NCBI GenBank assembly: GCA_000231825.2
Contig: JH720307.1
Coordinates: 1-64,000 of the forward strand
DNA from: Tetrahymena elliotti 4EA
Lineage: Eukaryota > Ciliophora > Oligohymenophorea > Hymenostomatida > Tetrahymenidae
Length of the DNA: 64,000 nt
Direction of reading: 5' to 3'
Shown: positions 26,184 through 37,706 of the stretch, in pieces
Numbering within the stretch: position 1 is the stretch's first letter
Layout of the letters: each line of letters opens with the position of its first letter
Notes under the pieces: generated by a model
Database searches by the model: none
The model's input: only the letters and a program-made list of their open reading frames with translations
Told to the model about the DNA's origin: nothing
Program-made: the position numbers and the translations under genes

Positions 26184-26876
26184 ATGAACTCACCCTTGAC
26201 ATAACTCATTCTTGGTTTTATTTTGATTGCTTCTATATAGGCTCTTAGCTAAGAATCTTAATAAGGATTATACAATGACTTAATACAAAATACAGTAAAG
26301 GAAACTCTTTAATTGAGATAAAAAAGTCTAAATTGGATTTTTAAAACCGAAAGCAAACACTTCAAGCTCTTCTCAACAGAAATTGAAGGAAAAAAACTAT
26401 AACTTAAAAAAATTGAAGGTATTATCCCAGCTTCATTTGAAAAAGTAGCTAAATACTACTTTGAAGCCTTTGATAACAGCTAATATGCAAGAAACTCAGA
26501 GTGTGGAAGTTAAATTTTGATAGAAAGCCTCAATGAAGACTCATAAATTACTTTTTACAAAGGAGAAAGTAATGCCTTTTTTAGTTCTAGAGAACATTTA
26601 TCAATCTAACATAAGACTGTATTAAGTGAAGATGAAATATTAATCACCAGAACTACCATTACAGAACACTAAATAGTTTAAAATGATGCATCAGCTATTC
26701 GTATTGATGGAATTTTTAACATTTTTCTTAAAAAGATAAATGAAAACCAAACCCGTTTTGAGTCTTTTTACAGTTTTGACTTTGGTGGATATATTCCTTA
26801 TGCTTTCATAAATTTTGCTGCAGAAAAGCGTATTGATGTTCTTGAAAATGATATAAAATACATTAACTAAATTTGA
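26184..26876 (+). CDS. START-domain lipid-binding-like protein with signal peptide
   Basis: A single 230-codon frame, ATG 26184 to TGA 26874-26876. Residues 1-24 look like a signal peptide (LGFILIASIQALSQ). The remainder fits a START domain: a starting Trp-Ile-Phe-Lys, KKIEGIIPASFEKVAKYYFE (the helix and first strands), central strands with TVLSEDEILITRTT, and a final amphipathic helix near EKRIDVLENDIKYIN. START domains form a hydrophobic cavity for sterols, phospholipids or similar ligands. The combination with a signal peptide suggests action in the secretory lumen or outside the cell; the ligand is unknown. Confidence 0.85.
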
Positions 26877-27499
26877 TAAAATAAAGATTTAAATGAGAAA
26901 TTTAATTAATTATTGTTTCCTGTTTGTTTTTATATTTAGAATAAATTTTTGTCAATAAAAATATAATATCATAGGCATATCTTTTTAATTAAGATGTTTT
27001 TAAATATTTTTTTAGAAATGGAACGAATTTCATTTTAATAATATTATTTACCAAAAATTTCTTTTTCTAATAATATTTCATATAAACTATCAATAATATT
27101 TTTTAAAAGATCAAAAAAATGTGCTATTAAATATCAGGAATATGTGGATGGTAGTAGATAGATAAACAATAAACAGATAGTAGATGAAATTTAATATAAT
27201 ATTTTTAAATTAGTTCTCATCTACTTTCTCCTTCATTATTGGATATATTCAAAATGGTTAAATATTTTGGCTAAAAAGAATAAATTTAGTAATTAAAATT
27301 AGAAGAAGAAAAAAAGATTAAAAAATTTTATGTAATCTAAAACACATTTATGAATACAAAATATATAAAATAAAATAATAATAAAATTTAACAAATAATG
27401 CTTATATTAAAACAAATAGAGTCAGATATCTTCATCAAATCATAGAAATTAAGAGAGGTTTATAAATCAACTAAGGTTTAAGTATTTTATCACACAGAA
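26877..27499. other. Intergenic between convergent genes
   Basis: About 620 bp of AT-rich sequence with short tandem gata/agata-like steps near 27.16 kb. No gene is recognised. Confidence 0.5.
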
Positions 27500-28794
27500 T
27501 CATCTAATATTCTAATAGAAGTAAATTTGAAATATATCTTTTTTCTTTCCAATCTAATAAGTACTTAATTCTTTTATAAATTTCTTAATTATGAATATTT
27601 GATACTGTGAATTTTTAGCATCTTTGTAAGAATATTTATTTCAGGTTTTAATTACTTACATTCACTTTTAAATCATCAAATAATTCCTTGAATATAACTT
27701 CTTGATTTTATAATATCTAAAATGAGTATTCTTCAAAAACAGAGTATTCATAATTTTTAAGCACCAATATTTTTTTAGATTTTTTGATTTTTTCTAATTT
27801 ATCCAAAAATTTCAGTACTTCATTTAATTCGTTTTAATTATGTAATAAATTCTATTCATCTACTTAAAGTATATTCAAAACGAATTGTAATTATTTTCTT
27901 CCAAAAGTAAATTCTCTTCAGTTTTTTGTTAACTTTAGTAAAGCAATTTGATAAGTATGTTTTAAATTGAATTTCAAATTCTTTTTTAAAACAATCTTCA
28001 AAGAATTAAGGAATGCTTAGTACTAAGGTGATATAAAGCAGCCAATTATATTAATTATCTGAGCAAAAGGTGTTTTAATAATTAATTATCAAAATTAAAG
28101 CTCTGGTTAATTAACTTACCCAAGAAGCTACAATAAATTCCTTTGAATCCTTACTTAAAATAATACAATTCAAGAGAACTTTTAATTATTCATCACTTTA
28201 TTAATTCCTATATAAAATAATAGAGCAAGTAATCAGCAATAAACCTAAGTTATAAAATGCTAAAGAAAACCCAAACATATCTTAATATTAAGTGAAAAGA
28301 GCTAGACTTAAAAAGTATAGAAATTATCTACAAAATCTTATCAAAAATTGTTCAAATTTTATATTCTCTCCAAGTAAATTGATGCTTATTAGTAACTCTT
28401 AAAAACTTAAAAGAGTAGATAATACAATAAATGCAGCTATAGAGATAGGGCCATAAAATTATTATGGATCGGTTATGAAGAAAAATAATAACTGAAAAAC
28501 AAAATAGACGATATTTGATTAATATCTGAATTCAAAATAATATTTTAAATCTGATTAAAATTCATCATAATTTTTAAAACAACTAAAAAAAAATGATAAA
28601 CCTATCAAGTCAAAATAACAATAAACCTTGTGCTTTTTATAAACATCCATTAATTTTAAAAGGAGAGAAACAGTTATAAAAACTAATAGCCCCTATTATA
28701 CCCTTTAATTGTGATAGCAACTTACATAATAGTGGTAGCATTTTAGGTTAAAGATGCAAAGATAAAGTAGCAGGACTTCATATTTATTTTTCAT
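27500..28794 (-). CDS. Multi-pass membrane protein with an in-frame TGA
   Basis: Three exons join in phase: 28120-28794, 27660-28058 and 27500-27604, with introns of 61 nt (GTAAGT...GCTCAG) and 55 nt (GTAAGT...CACAG). The N-terminal 200 residues contain about six hydrophobic segments, and the second half is soluble and charged (NELNEVLKFLDKLEKIKKSK). The second exon contains a TGA at 27920-27918 (codon 272), with the same frame continuing sensibly on both sides. A 36-nt GT...AG segment from the GTTAAC before the TGA to TTGGAAG after it would remove it in phase. Otherwise it is a nonsense mutation or a recoded codon. A second optional 33-nt GTAAGT...AATAG element lies near codon 24. The family is not recognised. 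Part of it is echoed at 29.99-30.03 kb. Confidence 0.55.
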
Positions 28795-30738
28795 TTAATT
28801 TAATTTTTTACTATTTTTTTAATTAATTTTATACAATATGTTTTGATCAAGTCAATTTAAATTGAATCCTCTTAGTTTTGAGTTTATGGGGGGAAAATTT
28901 TAATATGACAAAGATCTTTCAGAAATAGTTGAAGTAAAAATAAGCTAATTAATTAATTAGTTTCTTTTTTTATTTAATAAATAGAATGATTGAAGTTAAG
29001 CAGATATTAATTATTGTATCTCATTTACTTTTTTTAATTAAATTAATCACCTCTATGCTTTTTTCCCTTTGATTATTGTCTTCTTTAAGAGATATTTTCA
29101 GAAGAATTTTGGCAATAATCTTTTAGGATTAATTTCTTTATATTTTATGTCCTAATTTTCTCCTATAATATACACTAATTTTTCAGAATCAGATTTATGC
29201 ATGCTTTGTTCTTTACTGAGATTTATTTAAAAAACTAACTGCTACTCTATCATTTTATTTATTAAAATTAAACTCTTCAACAAAATTATTCATTATCAGA
29301 TTTATACTTGTTTTATTTACACAAACAATCTTTTAAAAACATTTTTCTTAAAAGCACTAGTTATTTATATTAATAAAATTAATTACATTAGAAGAAATTT
29401 ATATTTGCTCGTTTCGGTTGATAATGCTGATACCTAAAAAATATTTTTGAAAAACCTTGATCTAAATAATTGTATTTTGTATTAATATTTACAGATGTTT
29501 CAAATAAAGTAACCCACTATTTTTTGTCTTTATTTTGATTTGTTTGATATATAAAAATACAAGGGCTACATTATTTGAAACTCTGTCATAGTTACATTTT
29601 TTTATTACAATCATAAATTGTGTTTGAAATAATAGCCTCTATAAATATAAAGCTAAATTGAAATAATTAAAAATTGAATATTTTCAACACATTTAATGCT
29701 AATTTAATTCAATTAATTTGAAATATTTGAAATTATTAAAAATTTTTGTTTTTTATTTTATTAAGAATCATGTCAAAAATTTTCAATACACAACTATTTA
29801 AATACTAAAAAAATTGATAATATAATAGATAAAATAATTGCTTTAGCATGATTGTTTTATTATTGATTAAATATGAAGAAATAGTATATTTGAATGATAA
29901 ACTAAATGATTTGATACTAATCTTAATTAAAAAAGTTTTTTTATTTGTATATAAAAATATTTTTAAGTTTACTAAAAAGAAAGGATAAAACTATCAAGTC
30001 AGACTGACAGTAGACCTAGTTTATATAAAATTCCTGTTCTATAATACTTACTAAAAATTAAAATATTTCAAATTATGCTTCTTACAACTTTTCAAAATGG
30101 TTGTTAAATTAAGTAATTATAAAATTAATCTCTATTTATTTTAAAATAATGAAAAAAATGAGTTTATTTGCAATTAATAAGATATTTAAATAAGATATGT
30201 AATTATAAAATAGGTAAGTTATGAAGCATCATATTTACTAAACTAGTTACAAAAATATCCCTTTTCTTTATTTTCAATTCAATTTAACTCAAACAAATAT
30301 TACTTTTTGATTTTAATAACTTAAGAAATTAAGAAATGTGTGAATTTAACAATAAATATTTTTTGAATACTAATAAAAAGGAGATAATCTTATTATTTAG
30401 TTTTTTTAAGCTGCTTTTTTATAACCAACCTTTAATAAATTATAAAATTTTAAACTTAATGTTTATCTGTTTTATTTGAGTTAAAGTGTCTGACTATCAT
30501 ATTAAAATATCGGGTATGGGATAAGATTTTGATATGGCTAAACCAAATCTAGATTATCATTTTTTGATCATTTAAAGATTTTAGACAGCAAATAATCATT
30601 ATTAGTAATATTTTGGTTCGAAAAAATTCGTTTGCTTTCTTAATAATTAAAATTGATAAAATCTTTGAAATTAATTTCTTTCTACAAAGAAAGCAGCTTT
30701 TATCTTCCTAAAAGCAAAGATTCATTCAAATAAGAGCA
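28795..30738. other. Intergenic, with a fragment similar to the neighbouring gene
   Basis: About 1.9 kb with no intact gene supported. Around 29,990-30,035 (minus strand) a short stretch resembles the membrane-protein gene at about 28,590-28,640 in both DNA and translation, suggesting a decayed paralogue. Several long TGA-free frames here fall within chance expectation. Confidence 0.4.
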
Positions 30739-31866
30739 ATGAGCGAATAAATAGAATAAAGCTCAAGCATTATAAATGAAGATATAAATATACTAGAAAA
30801 AACATAAAATGTATAACTAAACAGTAATTGGATTTATGATTGCACATTCTCTAACATCAAAAATGGATTAAGATATTAAAATAAATAAAATACAGAAAGA
30901 ATGGGCAATAATGAAAATTAATATGAGTAAATGAATTCAAACAAATTATCATACCAAGTATTAGCAGCTACAAAAAAGGGAAATCTATTTTAATTTGATA
31001 AATTAGAAGATGGTACTATATAAAATTAAAAAATAATCTATTCTTCATCTATTAATGAAGAGTTTTTGAGATTATATGAAGACGATGATACTATTGATTA
31101 TTAAAGCAGATATCTACTGGTCAGTGGATCGAGGAAAAGAGTTCATGTTTTTAAATTATAATTGTCAGAATCTATAAATGAAAATGAATAGAACCAAGGC
31201 ATGTAGGAGTAGTTCACCTTAAAACATAAATTTGAATACATCCCAGCACCAGAAAGAAGTGTTGTTGGGTTAAGCGGGTATAAAAAATATTCAAACAAAA
31301 TTCTATCATCTGGATAATTTAATATTACCCTGTATGATTTATAGCATGAAAAAGTTCATAGAAGAATAAAAAATAATATTGAAAATGCTAGTGTTTAATA
31401 TAACAGAGATTATAATTTCTATTTTTCTTATGGAATTTTAAAAGATATTTATGTTTACGAAGATAGGCAAAATAAGTAGATATTTACTTTGAAAGGCCAT
31501 GAATCTAATGTATTAAGAATGGCTATCCTGAAGGACAATCATTAGTTTTAGCTTGCTAGTGGCTCTCATGATTAATCAATAATATTATGGGATATTAGGT
31601 ATTAGCATAATAACAGAATCTTTAAAAAGCACCATACGAGTTCAGTGTTTGGGATAGATTATGATAGCAAAAACAAAATCATTTATTCTACTGGATGGGA
31701 TAAGTCTATCAAAGCTTTAGATATTAATTAATTTAAAGTAGTTGGTAATATACAAAAGGCATAGTAAGATTTTATGATAACTTGTAGATATAATCACTCT
31801 ACTCAAGAGCTAATGTCTTCCTCTAGGGATGGATCTATTTAATTTTACAAAACGAATTTTATATGA
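30739..31866 (+). CDS. WD40-repeat protein, 375 aa
   Basis: A single-exon frame, ATG 30739 to TGA 31864-31866. After a polar N-terminus the protein consists of beta-propeller blades. The clearest are GSGQF-type ends near the middle, IFTLKGHESNVLRMAIL with LASGSHDQSIILWDIR, and SVFGIDYDSKNKIIYSTGWD with KSIKALDI. The C-terminus closes with MSSSRDGSIQFYKTNFI. The size fits one seven-bladed propeller. WD40 proteins are scaffolds; no subfamily signature is clear, so the partner complex is unknown. It lacks introns, unlike many neighbours. Confidence 0.88.
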
Positions 31867-32988
31867 ATTTCTTATTGGTTGATTCTATCTATTCCTTGAA
31901 TGTCTTATTCTCAATTAATATTTTTTATCTACCAACTTGCTAATTTAGGATAGAATAAATTATTTTGTTAGTAATAAAATAAAATTTGCTGGAATGATAA
32001 ATGAAATTAATTTTAGTTATTCACACAAAAAACATATTTTAATTTATTAAATAAAAACATTTGCTAAATTTAAAAAAAATAAGCATAAAACAAATTACTT
32101 GAAATTTAAATTAACTAACATACAAACAAACAAACAACCTAAACAATTTTTACTTAAATATTAATCATTAAGATTTAAATAAAAATAATTTAATATTTCA
32201 ATTTATTTTTAATAAATAAATGCAATTTATATTTATATCGTTATTTTATTCAATAATTGTTTAAAAATTAAATCTATTCTTCTACTATCATCAATTTTTC
32301 TAACATAACTTTATTCATCATTTATGTTTTTGTCACAAAATTGTTTTATATTAAAATATTTTTTCTCTTTTTAGCTATTTTTCATTTATTTCTTTTAATT
32401 TTAATACATTTTCTAAAAATTAAGAACAATCTTGATTTTTTATAATAATTTTTATTTTAAAAAGGTGTATTGTATTCAATAATTCATTTTAATTTTTTTA
32501 ATTAAATTTAACTTATGATTTACATTTTTATTAATTTTGAGATATTAATTACATTATAAAAAATTAATACTATAAAATAAGCTTAATAAAAAACTAAATT
32601 TGAAATTACTTTGAATTGATAAAAAACTTAATTATTAAAGGTAGAATTTTATTTTTAAAAAAGAAAAATTTTATATCAATACCTTCTAATACACTAAGTA
32701 GATAGACTCTTTTGAGTAATATATATCATTAGTTGAGAGTATGATTGTAATTAAATCTATTATAAAATATTTTTAATTGTGATAAAATTCTTAATATTTT
32801 TGTTCAAAAAATTGTTTTTAAGATGATTAAAATTATCTTTTAAAAATTTAGCTTTGAAAATAGATAAGTATTTTTTTATGTAAAAATAATAAACTAAACT
32901 ATTAAAAGGAGAGATAACATAAAGTGTTTCTTTTATTTACAAAAATTAAACTTTTTTTGGATAATTTTTAATTTAAGAGTTTTTTTGT
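31867..32988. other. Intergenic between convergent genes
   Basis: About 1.1 kb of very AT-rich DNA, including short acaaacaaacaaac steps near 32.12 kb. No gene is recognised. Confidence 0.55.
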
Positions 32989-35900
32989 TCATTACTATTA
33001 TTCTGTTTCCCCTTAATGAGCTCCATTTTTTACATATTTGACAAGATTGTTAAAAAATTTCTTGTAGTAGTTTTATTAACTTATTTTTTTTAATTCCTAA
33101 GTAGTAACATGCTTAGTTGGTTCTGTCGTTTAAAAGTAAGAGTTTGGATTAAACTCGCTAGAAATTACTTTTTTTTATTATAGACATTTTTGTAATAACT
33201 TTTATGGAATTTAAAAATAATCGCTTTAGAAATTTTCATAATCACCAGCAATCTTTCTTTTTTGGAGGATGCTCAAAAATATTTTTTTCTATTTAACTAA
33301 ATTTTGTGTGTTTTAAACCATACTACTTCTTAACATTTACATAAGCTCTGTTTGAATATCTTATTTCTTATCATACCTTGAAATCTTTAAAATTAATTTT
33401 AGTTAAAAACCAAAAAATAAAAAGAAAAAATTTACCATTTCTTTCTTGCTTTCATTTATCTAACTGTTATATTTTGCATGCATCAAATTCTCATCAGATT
33501 AATTGTTTATTTATTTTTTTCTGTCAAATAAATTATTATTTAATTCAAAGTTGCTTTTTAAATTATCAACACTATGTTTTCTATCTTCAAAAAAGTTTTA
33601 TTAAAAATTTTATTTTTTAGTAGGCTTTTCTGTCATGTTACCAAGTAAGTAATTCTTTTCATGTTTCTTAATTGGACTTAAAATTTTAAAATGTTCTGAA
33701 TCATGGCTATTAATTGTAAATGTTTTTTCTTCACTCACATTTCTTTAGTTTAAGTTCAGAATGGGTATTAGTTTTTTAGATTTTCCATTTGTAAGAATAA
33801 ATTTTTAATTTTAACTTTAATTTGGCTAAAATTTTTAATTCTAAGGTGAACTATTTATTGAGTTATTATATTATTAAGTATGTGAAGGAGAGTTTTCATC
33901 TACAAAATCATAATTAAATGAACTGTATACAGCATTTTATGTAGAAATATTACTTGATTAGTTTCTATATGTATTTGAACCTTCCTAACTATATCTAGAA
34001 GTAACGCTGAATTAATTGCTTTTATTTAAATCTTTTTAGAAAAATTATTTTTAGTGATAATGTTTTAATACAACAAAATTACTTTCTGTTATACTATTTG
34101 AAGAACTTCTCTTCATTATTTGATAATTAGCTGGTGAATTCAATGATTTTTCATGTAATTATTAGGTATTTTCTTTTACAAAAAAATTTAAAGGATTATA
34201 TCCTGATGAACTAGTAAAGCTTTCATTGTTTGTTTTATATTATCTCAGTTTTTTCATTTAAATTTTTTAATTTTCAAATTTGTCTTTTATTTTATCAATT
34301 TTATGCCTTCTATTAGTCTCCCAATCTTTCTTTAAGTTAAACATATCATAAAGTATATTCTATCCTCCAAAGAACTTCATTTGTATCATTAAATTCTATT
34401 ATGTTTATAAATAATATTCTTTTTAAATTTATGCTTTGATAGATCAGTATTAATTACCTTGAAATTAACAACATACAATGTAGCCTCTTCAGAAATAACT
34501 TCAGCTAAATTTGTCCTTTTAGGTTAATTTTAAAGAATATCTTCCTCTCCAAAATAAGTGTTTGGACCTTTAATTATCAATGGTACTTTTTGGTATTTCA
34601 TTTATCTAGGAGATTTAAGTAAGTTTATTGTTTGATCTTTACAAGATTAAGGAATTTCTTTTTTGTAAGAAATCTAAACTTATCCTGATTTAATTAAGTA
34701 TATATTCTCAGCTTAATCGTTTTCTTGGTAAACTATTTTTCCATTATTAGGATAATCTACTTCCTTAATATCATGTAAAAGTGAGAGAAGCTTAGCATTC
34801 GAAAGTATTTCTAAAAAAGGAAATTTTTTAAGAAACTTCATTTTTTCCTTTAAGTCTTATTGCTACTTTGTTCCTAGCAGTAAATTAAATCCTTTTTTGG
34901 TTATTGTGAGTAATATCACATCATCTTCTGAAACCATAGTAGCAGTTCTTTTTTAATAAAAATTTGGTTTAATATTTATAAATAAACTACTTTAATTACC
35001 TTTTTTATTTAGTTAAAAGAGAAATTTCACCAAAGTATTCTCCTTATCTAAAAGATTTTGTGTACCTCATATCATGATATATTTCCATCAAGAACTGGCT
35101 AGGATTATTTTAATTATCTTGATTTTGTGGTAATAATATCTCTGATGATTTTGTTTCTAGTGTCTATTTGCTTTGAGCTTGATTCTATGAAAACTTAGAT
35201 TAAGGAAATTCATTTCCTGATGTAGGAGTCTTCTTAATGCCTTTTGTCCATGTCAGAGGTATAAAACAAGCCACTTTCCCTAGAAAAAAACCAAAAGAAT
35301 TGTAATAATAAAGCAAAAAATTAAATAAAATATTGAAATTAGAAAATAATTACCTTTTAGGATTATGTAAAAGTTTTCACCAAACTCGTCTTTATTTTAA
35401 GTAGAAGTATTGAATATTTGAGAATAGTTTTCATTTAAAAATATAATTAATTTTACTGATTTCTATGATTTCAGTTTAAGGTGGAAAAAATTCAACATTA
35501 AACTGTTCAAAAAGTTTATTTTCTGAATCTTTAGATGTAAAAAGGTCTATTGTGTCTGAAAATATGTTAATATTTTTCAAAGCTCTCTTAACATAATCTA
35601 TCTCGCATCTCTTTTTTTAGGCCTTTCTTAAAATATATGACACAATCTATTGTTTTAAAATACATTTTATAAAATATGGCGTTTCTATTTAATTTACTTC
35701 TGTATCGATATCATTATTTAATCTAACAGATTATTGACCATTCAAGAATATTTCATATTTTTCTCTATCTTCTAAAAGTTAAGATAAGAATGGAGACATA
35801 TTCATGTAATCATTTTAAACATCCCAATCTTTTGTTCTAAATCTATTTAAAAGATTAGCAGATTAGAGATTTAAAACCTTAGTAAATCTACTATTCCTTT

Positions 35901-36132
35901 GCATTGAGCTTTGTCTGCCAAAAATATTTGAATTTTTTGAAATCACTATTGAGTTAATTGAATTTCTTTGCTTGTAACCTTTTGATTAGATAATGGATTT
36001 ATCTTCTTAATTAAAAGAGCTATTTTATTTATAAGATTCTCTCCTATGAAGCATCATAGGATCATTTTAGTTGTTAAAAAAAGATTGAATGCTTGATATT
36101 TGAGACGATTATTATTTTAAAAAAGGATTCAT
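32989..36132 (-). CDS. Protein with two cyclic-nucleotide-binding domains
   Basis: Six exons give 945 residues: 35457-36132, 35354-35389, 35000-35279, 34458-34947, 33436-34395 and 32989-33384. The introns are 67, 74, 52, 62 and 51 nt, all GT...AG and in phase; the last is phase 0 with length 3n, so it could also be retained. Two cNMP-binding modules lie in the first half. Module A (about residues 215-350) ends with FGEISLLTKQKRTATM, a good phosphate-binding cassette with the Arg before T-A-T. Module B (about 365-494) has FGEEDILQNQPKRT. The rest is Ser/Asn-rich and low complexity, ending in Gln codons. Tandem cNMP domains recall PKA/PKG regulatory subunits, but there is no dimerisation motif, kinase or channel part. 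It is probably a cytosolic cAMP/cGMP sensor; the output is unknown. Confidence 0.9.
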
Positions 36133-37706
36133 ATTAGTAGAGTAGAGGTAGATATATAATTAATATTCTTATTTCTACTAGCTAAATTTTTATTCTATAT
36201 TATAATCAATAACTTTGATATTACATTATAAGCCTTATTAATAACAAAAAATAATCTTAGCAAATAATAAAAATTTTAAGTATTGATTTAATAATATATG
36301 CATTTACTTAAAATCACTACTTAATAAAAGTTGTGGTAGAGATAACCGGATTGCTTAATCTTATTTATAATTATTGTGTTTCAATATCAAGTTTAGATTT
36401 CTATTATTAATTATTTCCTTGTAAAAATTTTGAGACAAAAATTATAATAAAAATAAATATCATCCAATTCTGTTTTGTTAAATTAATATTGATTTTGATA
36501 TTTATTTAAGAATACTTATTTACAATATAATTAAATCTTAATTTAACTTAATTAAAACTCAAAGTAAAATTAAATTTGCAAATTATTTTATCATTTAAAT
36601 ATTTTTCTTAAATTTTTTCTTGAAAAAAATAAAATAAAAATTATATTTTTCAAAAAAAAGAGGAAATAATATTATTTAATCTAAATATTAAATAAATAGG
36701 GTCTTTTATTTTTAATTAATTCTCAACTTTCAATCCTTCTTAAAAAATTATGATTAGTAAATTTCAATAATGTTTTGAAAATTAGAGACAAAAATGATTT
36801 TTTCTATTTATTTAATAGATTGATTGAACATTTCTAATAACTCTCAAATTTTACTTCTATCTCCTAAATTCTTGAAGTTTAAAATTTTTATTTTCGTAGC
36901 TATTTTCTTAATTTTACTCAACAACAAAAATATAATTTTTCATAAAGCAAAAAATAAAAGAAGCTGAAAATAGGTTTTAGGTCTTACTTTTAAATTTTAT
37001 TAAATTAACCTCTTCATTAATTTCTTACATTCTCAGAAAAACAACACTATCCAAGTAAAAATTTTAATATTTATAAAATAATAAATAATAAATTTGTTAA
37101 CAATAGATTCTGAAAAAATATTTTAATAAAAAAAGTCAATTCATTTTAGATATTTACTTTTTTATGATTTTAAATTATTTATTTTGTATCAAAAAATGAA
37201 ATAATAATTTTTCTAATCATGAATTATGTATGATTTTTAATTTGAACATTTGAAAAAAAATTCCTTAAAATTATGTTTCAAGAAAATAGATAAAATATTT
37301 TTTGATATAAAAAATAACTACATTTAAAAAAAGTAAAAATTTAAAATATTGCTTTGAAGCCTTTTAAATTATTTTCAAGAAAATCGAATTAATTTAATGA
37401 TTTATGATGTAAAAGACAAAATCCCAAAGCAGAGTTGATATAAAAAATTTAGTTTTTAATTGTTGAAATAACAACATTATCAAATCTAAATTCTAACTTA
37501 ATTATGGTGTTATAAAAATAATAGTCTTTAAAACTCACTTAAAAGTTAATTCAAATATAAAAATACATTTGATTTATTGTATTTGTTGATTGCAAATTAC
37601 ACTAATATATTATATGTAAATTCAAATTAATTAATTAAACAAAAACCATTTAAAAGCTTTAACAAGTAGTTTTAATCTAAATATTTTTCTACAATTTTTT
37701 GATTTA
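36133..37706. other. Divergent promoter region
   Basis: About 1.57 kb between the divergent cNMP-binding and PAS-protein genes. It is AT-rich with no coding character; it must carry both promoters, but no element is identifiable by eye. Confidence 0.6.

Noticed and set aside
29000..29560. Two overlapping long frames on the plus strand
   Set aside because: Both alternative frames look equally protein-like, which shows the effect is compositional; no conserved motif or start supports either.
33378..33620. An 80-codon plus-strand frame
   Set aside because: It is antisense to exons 5 and 6 of the cNMP-binding protein gene.
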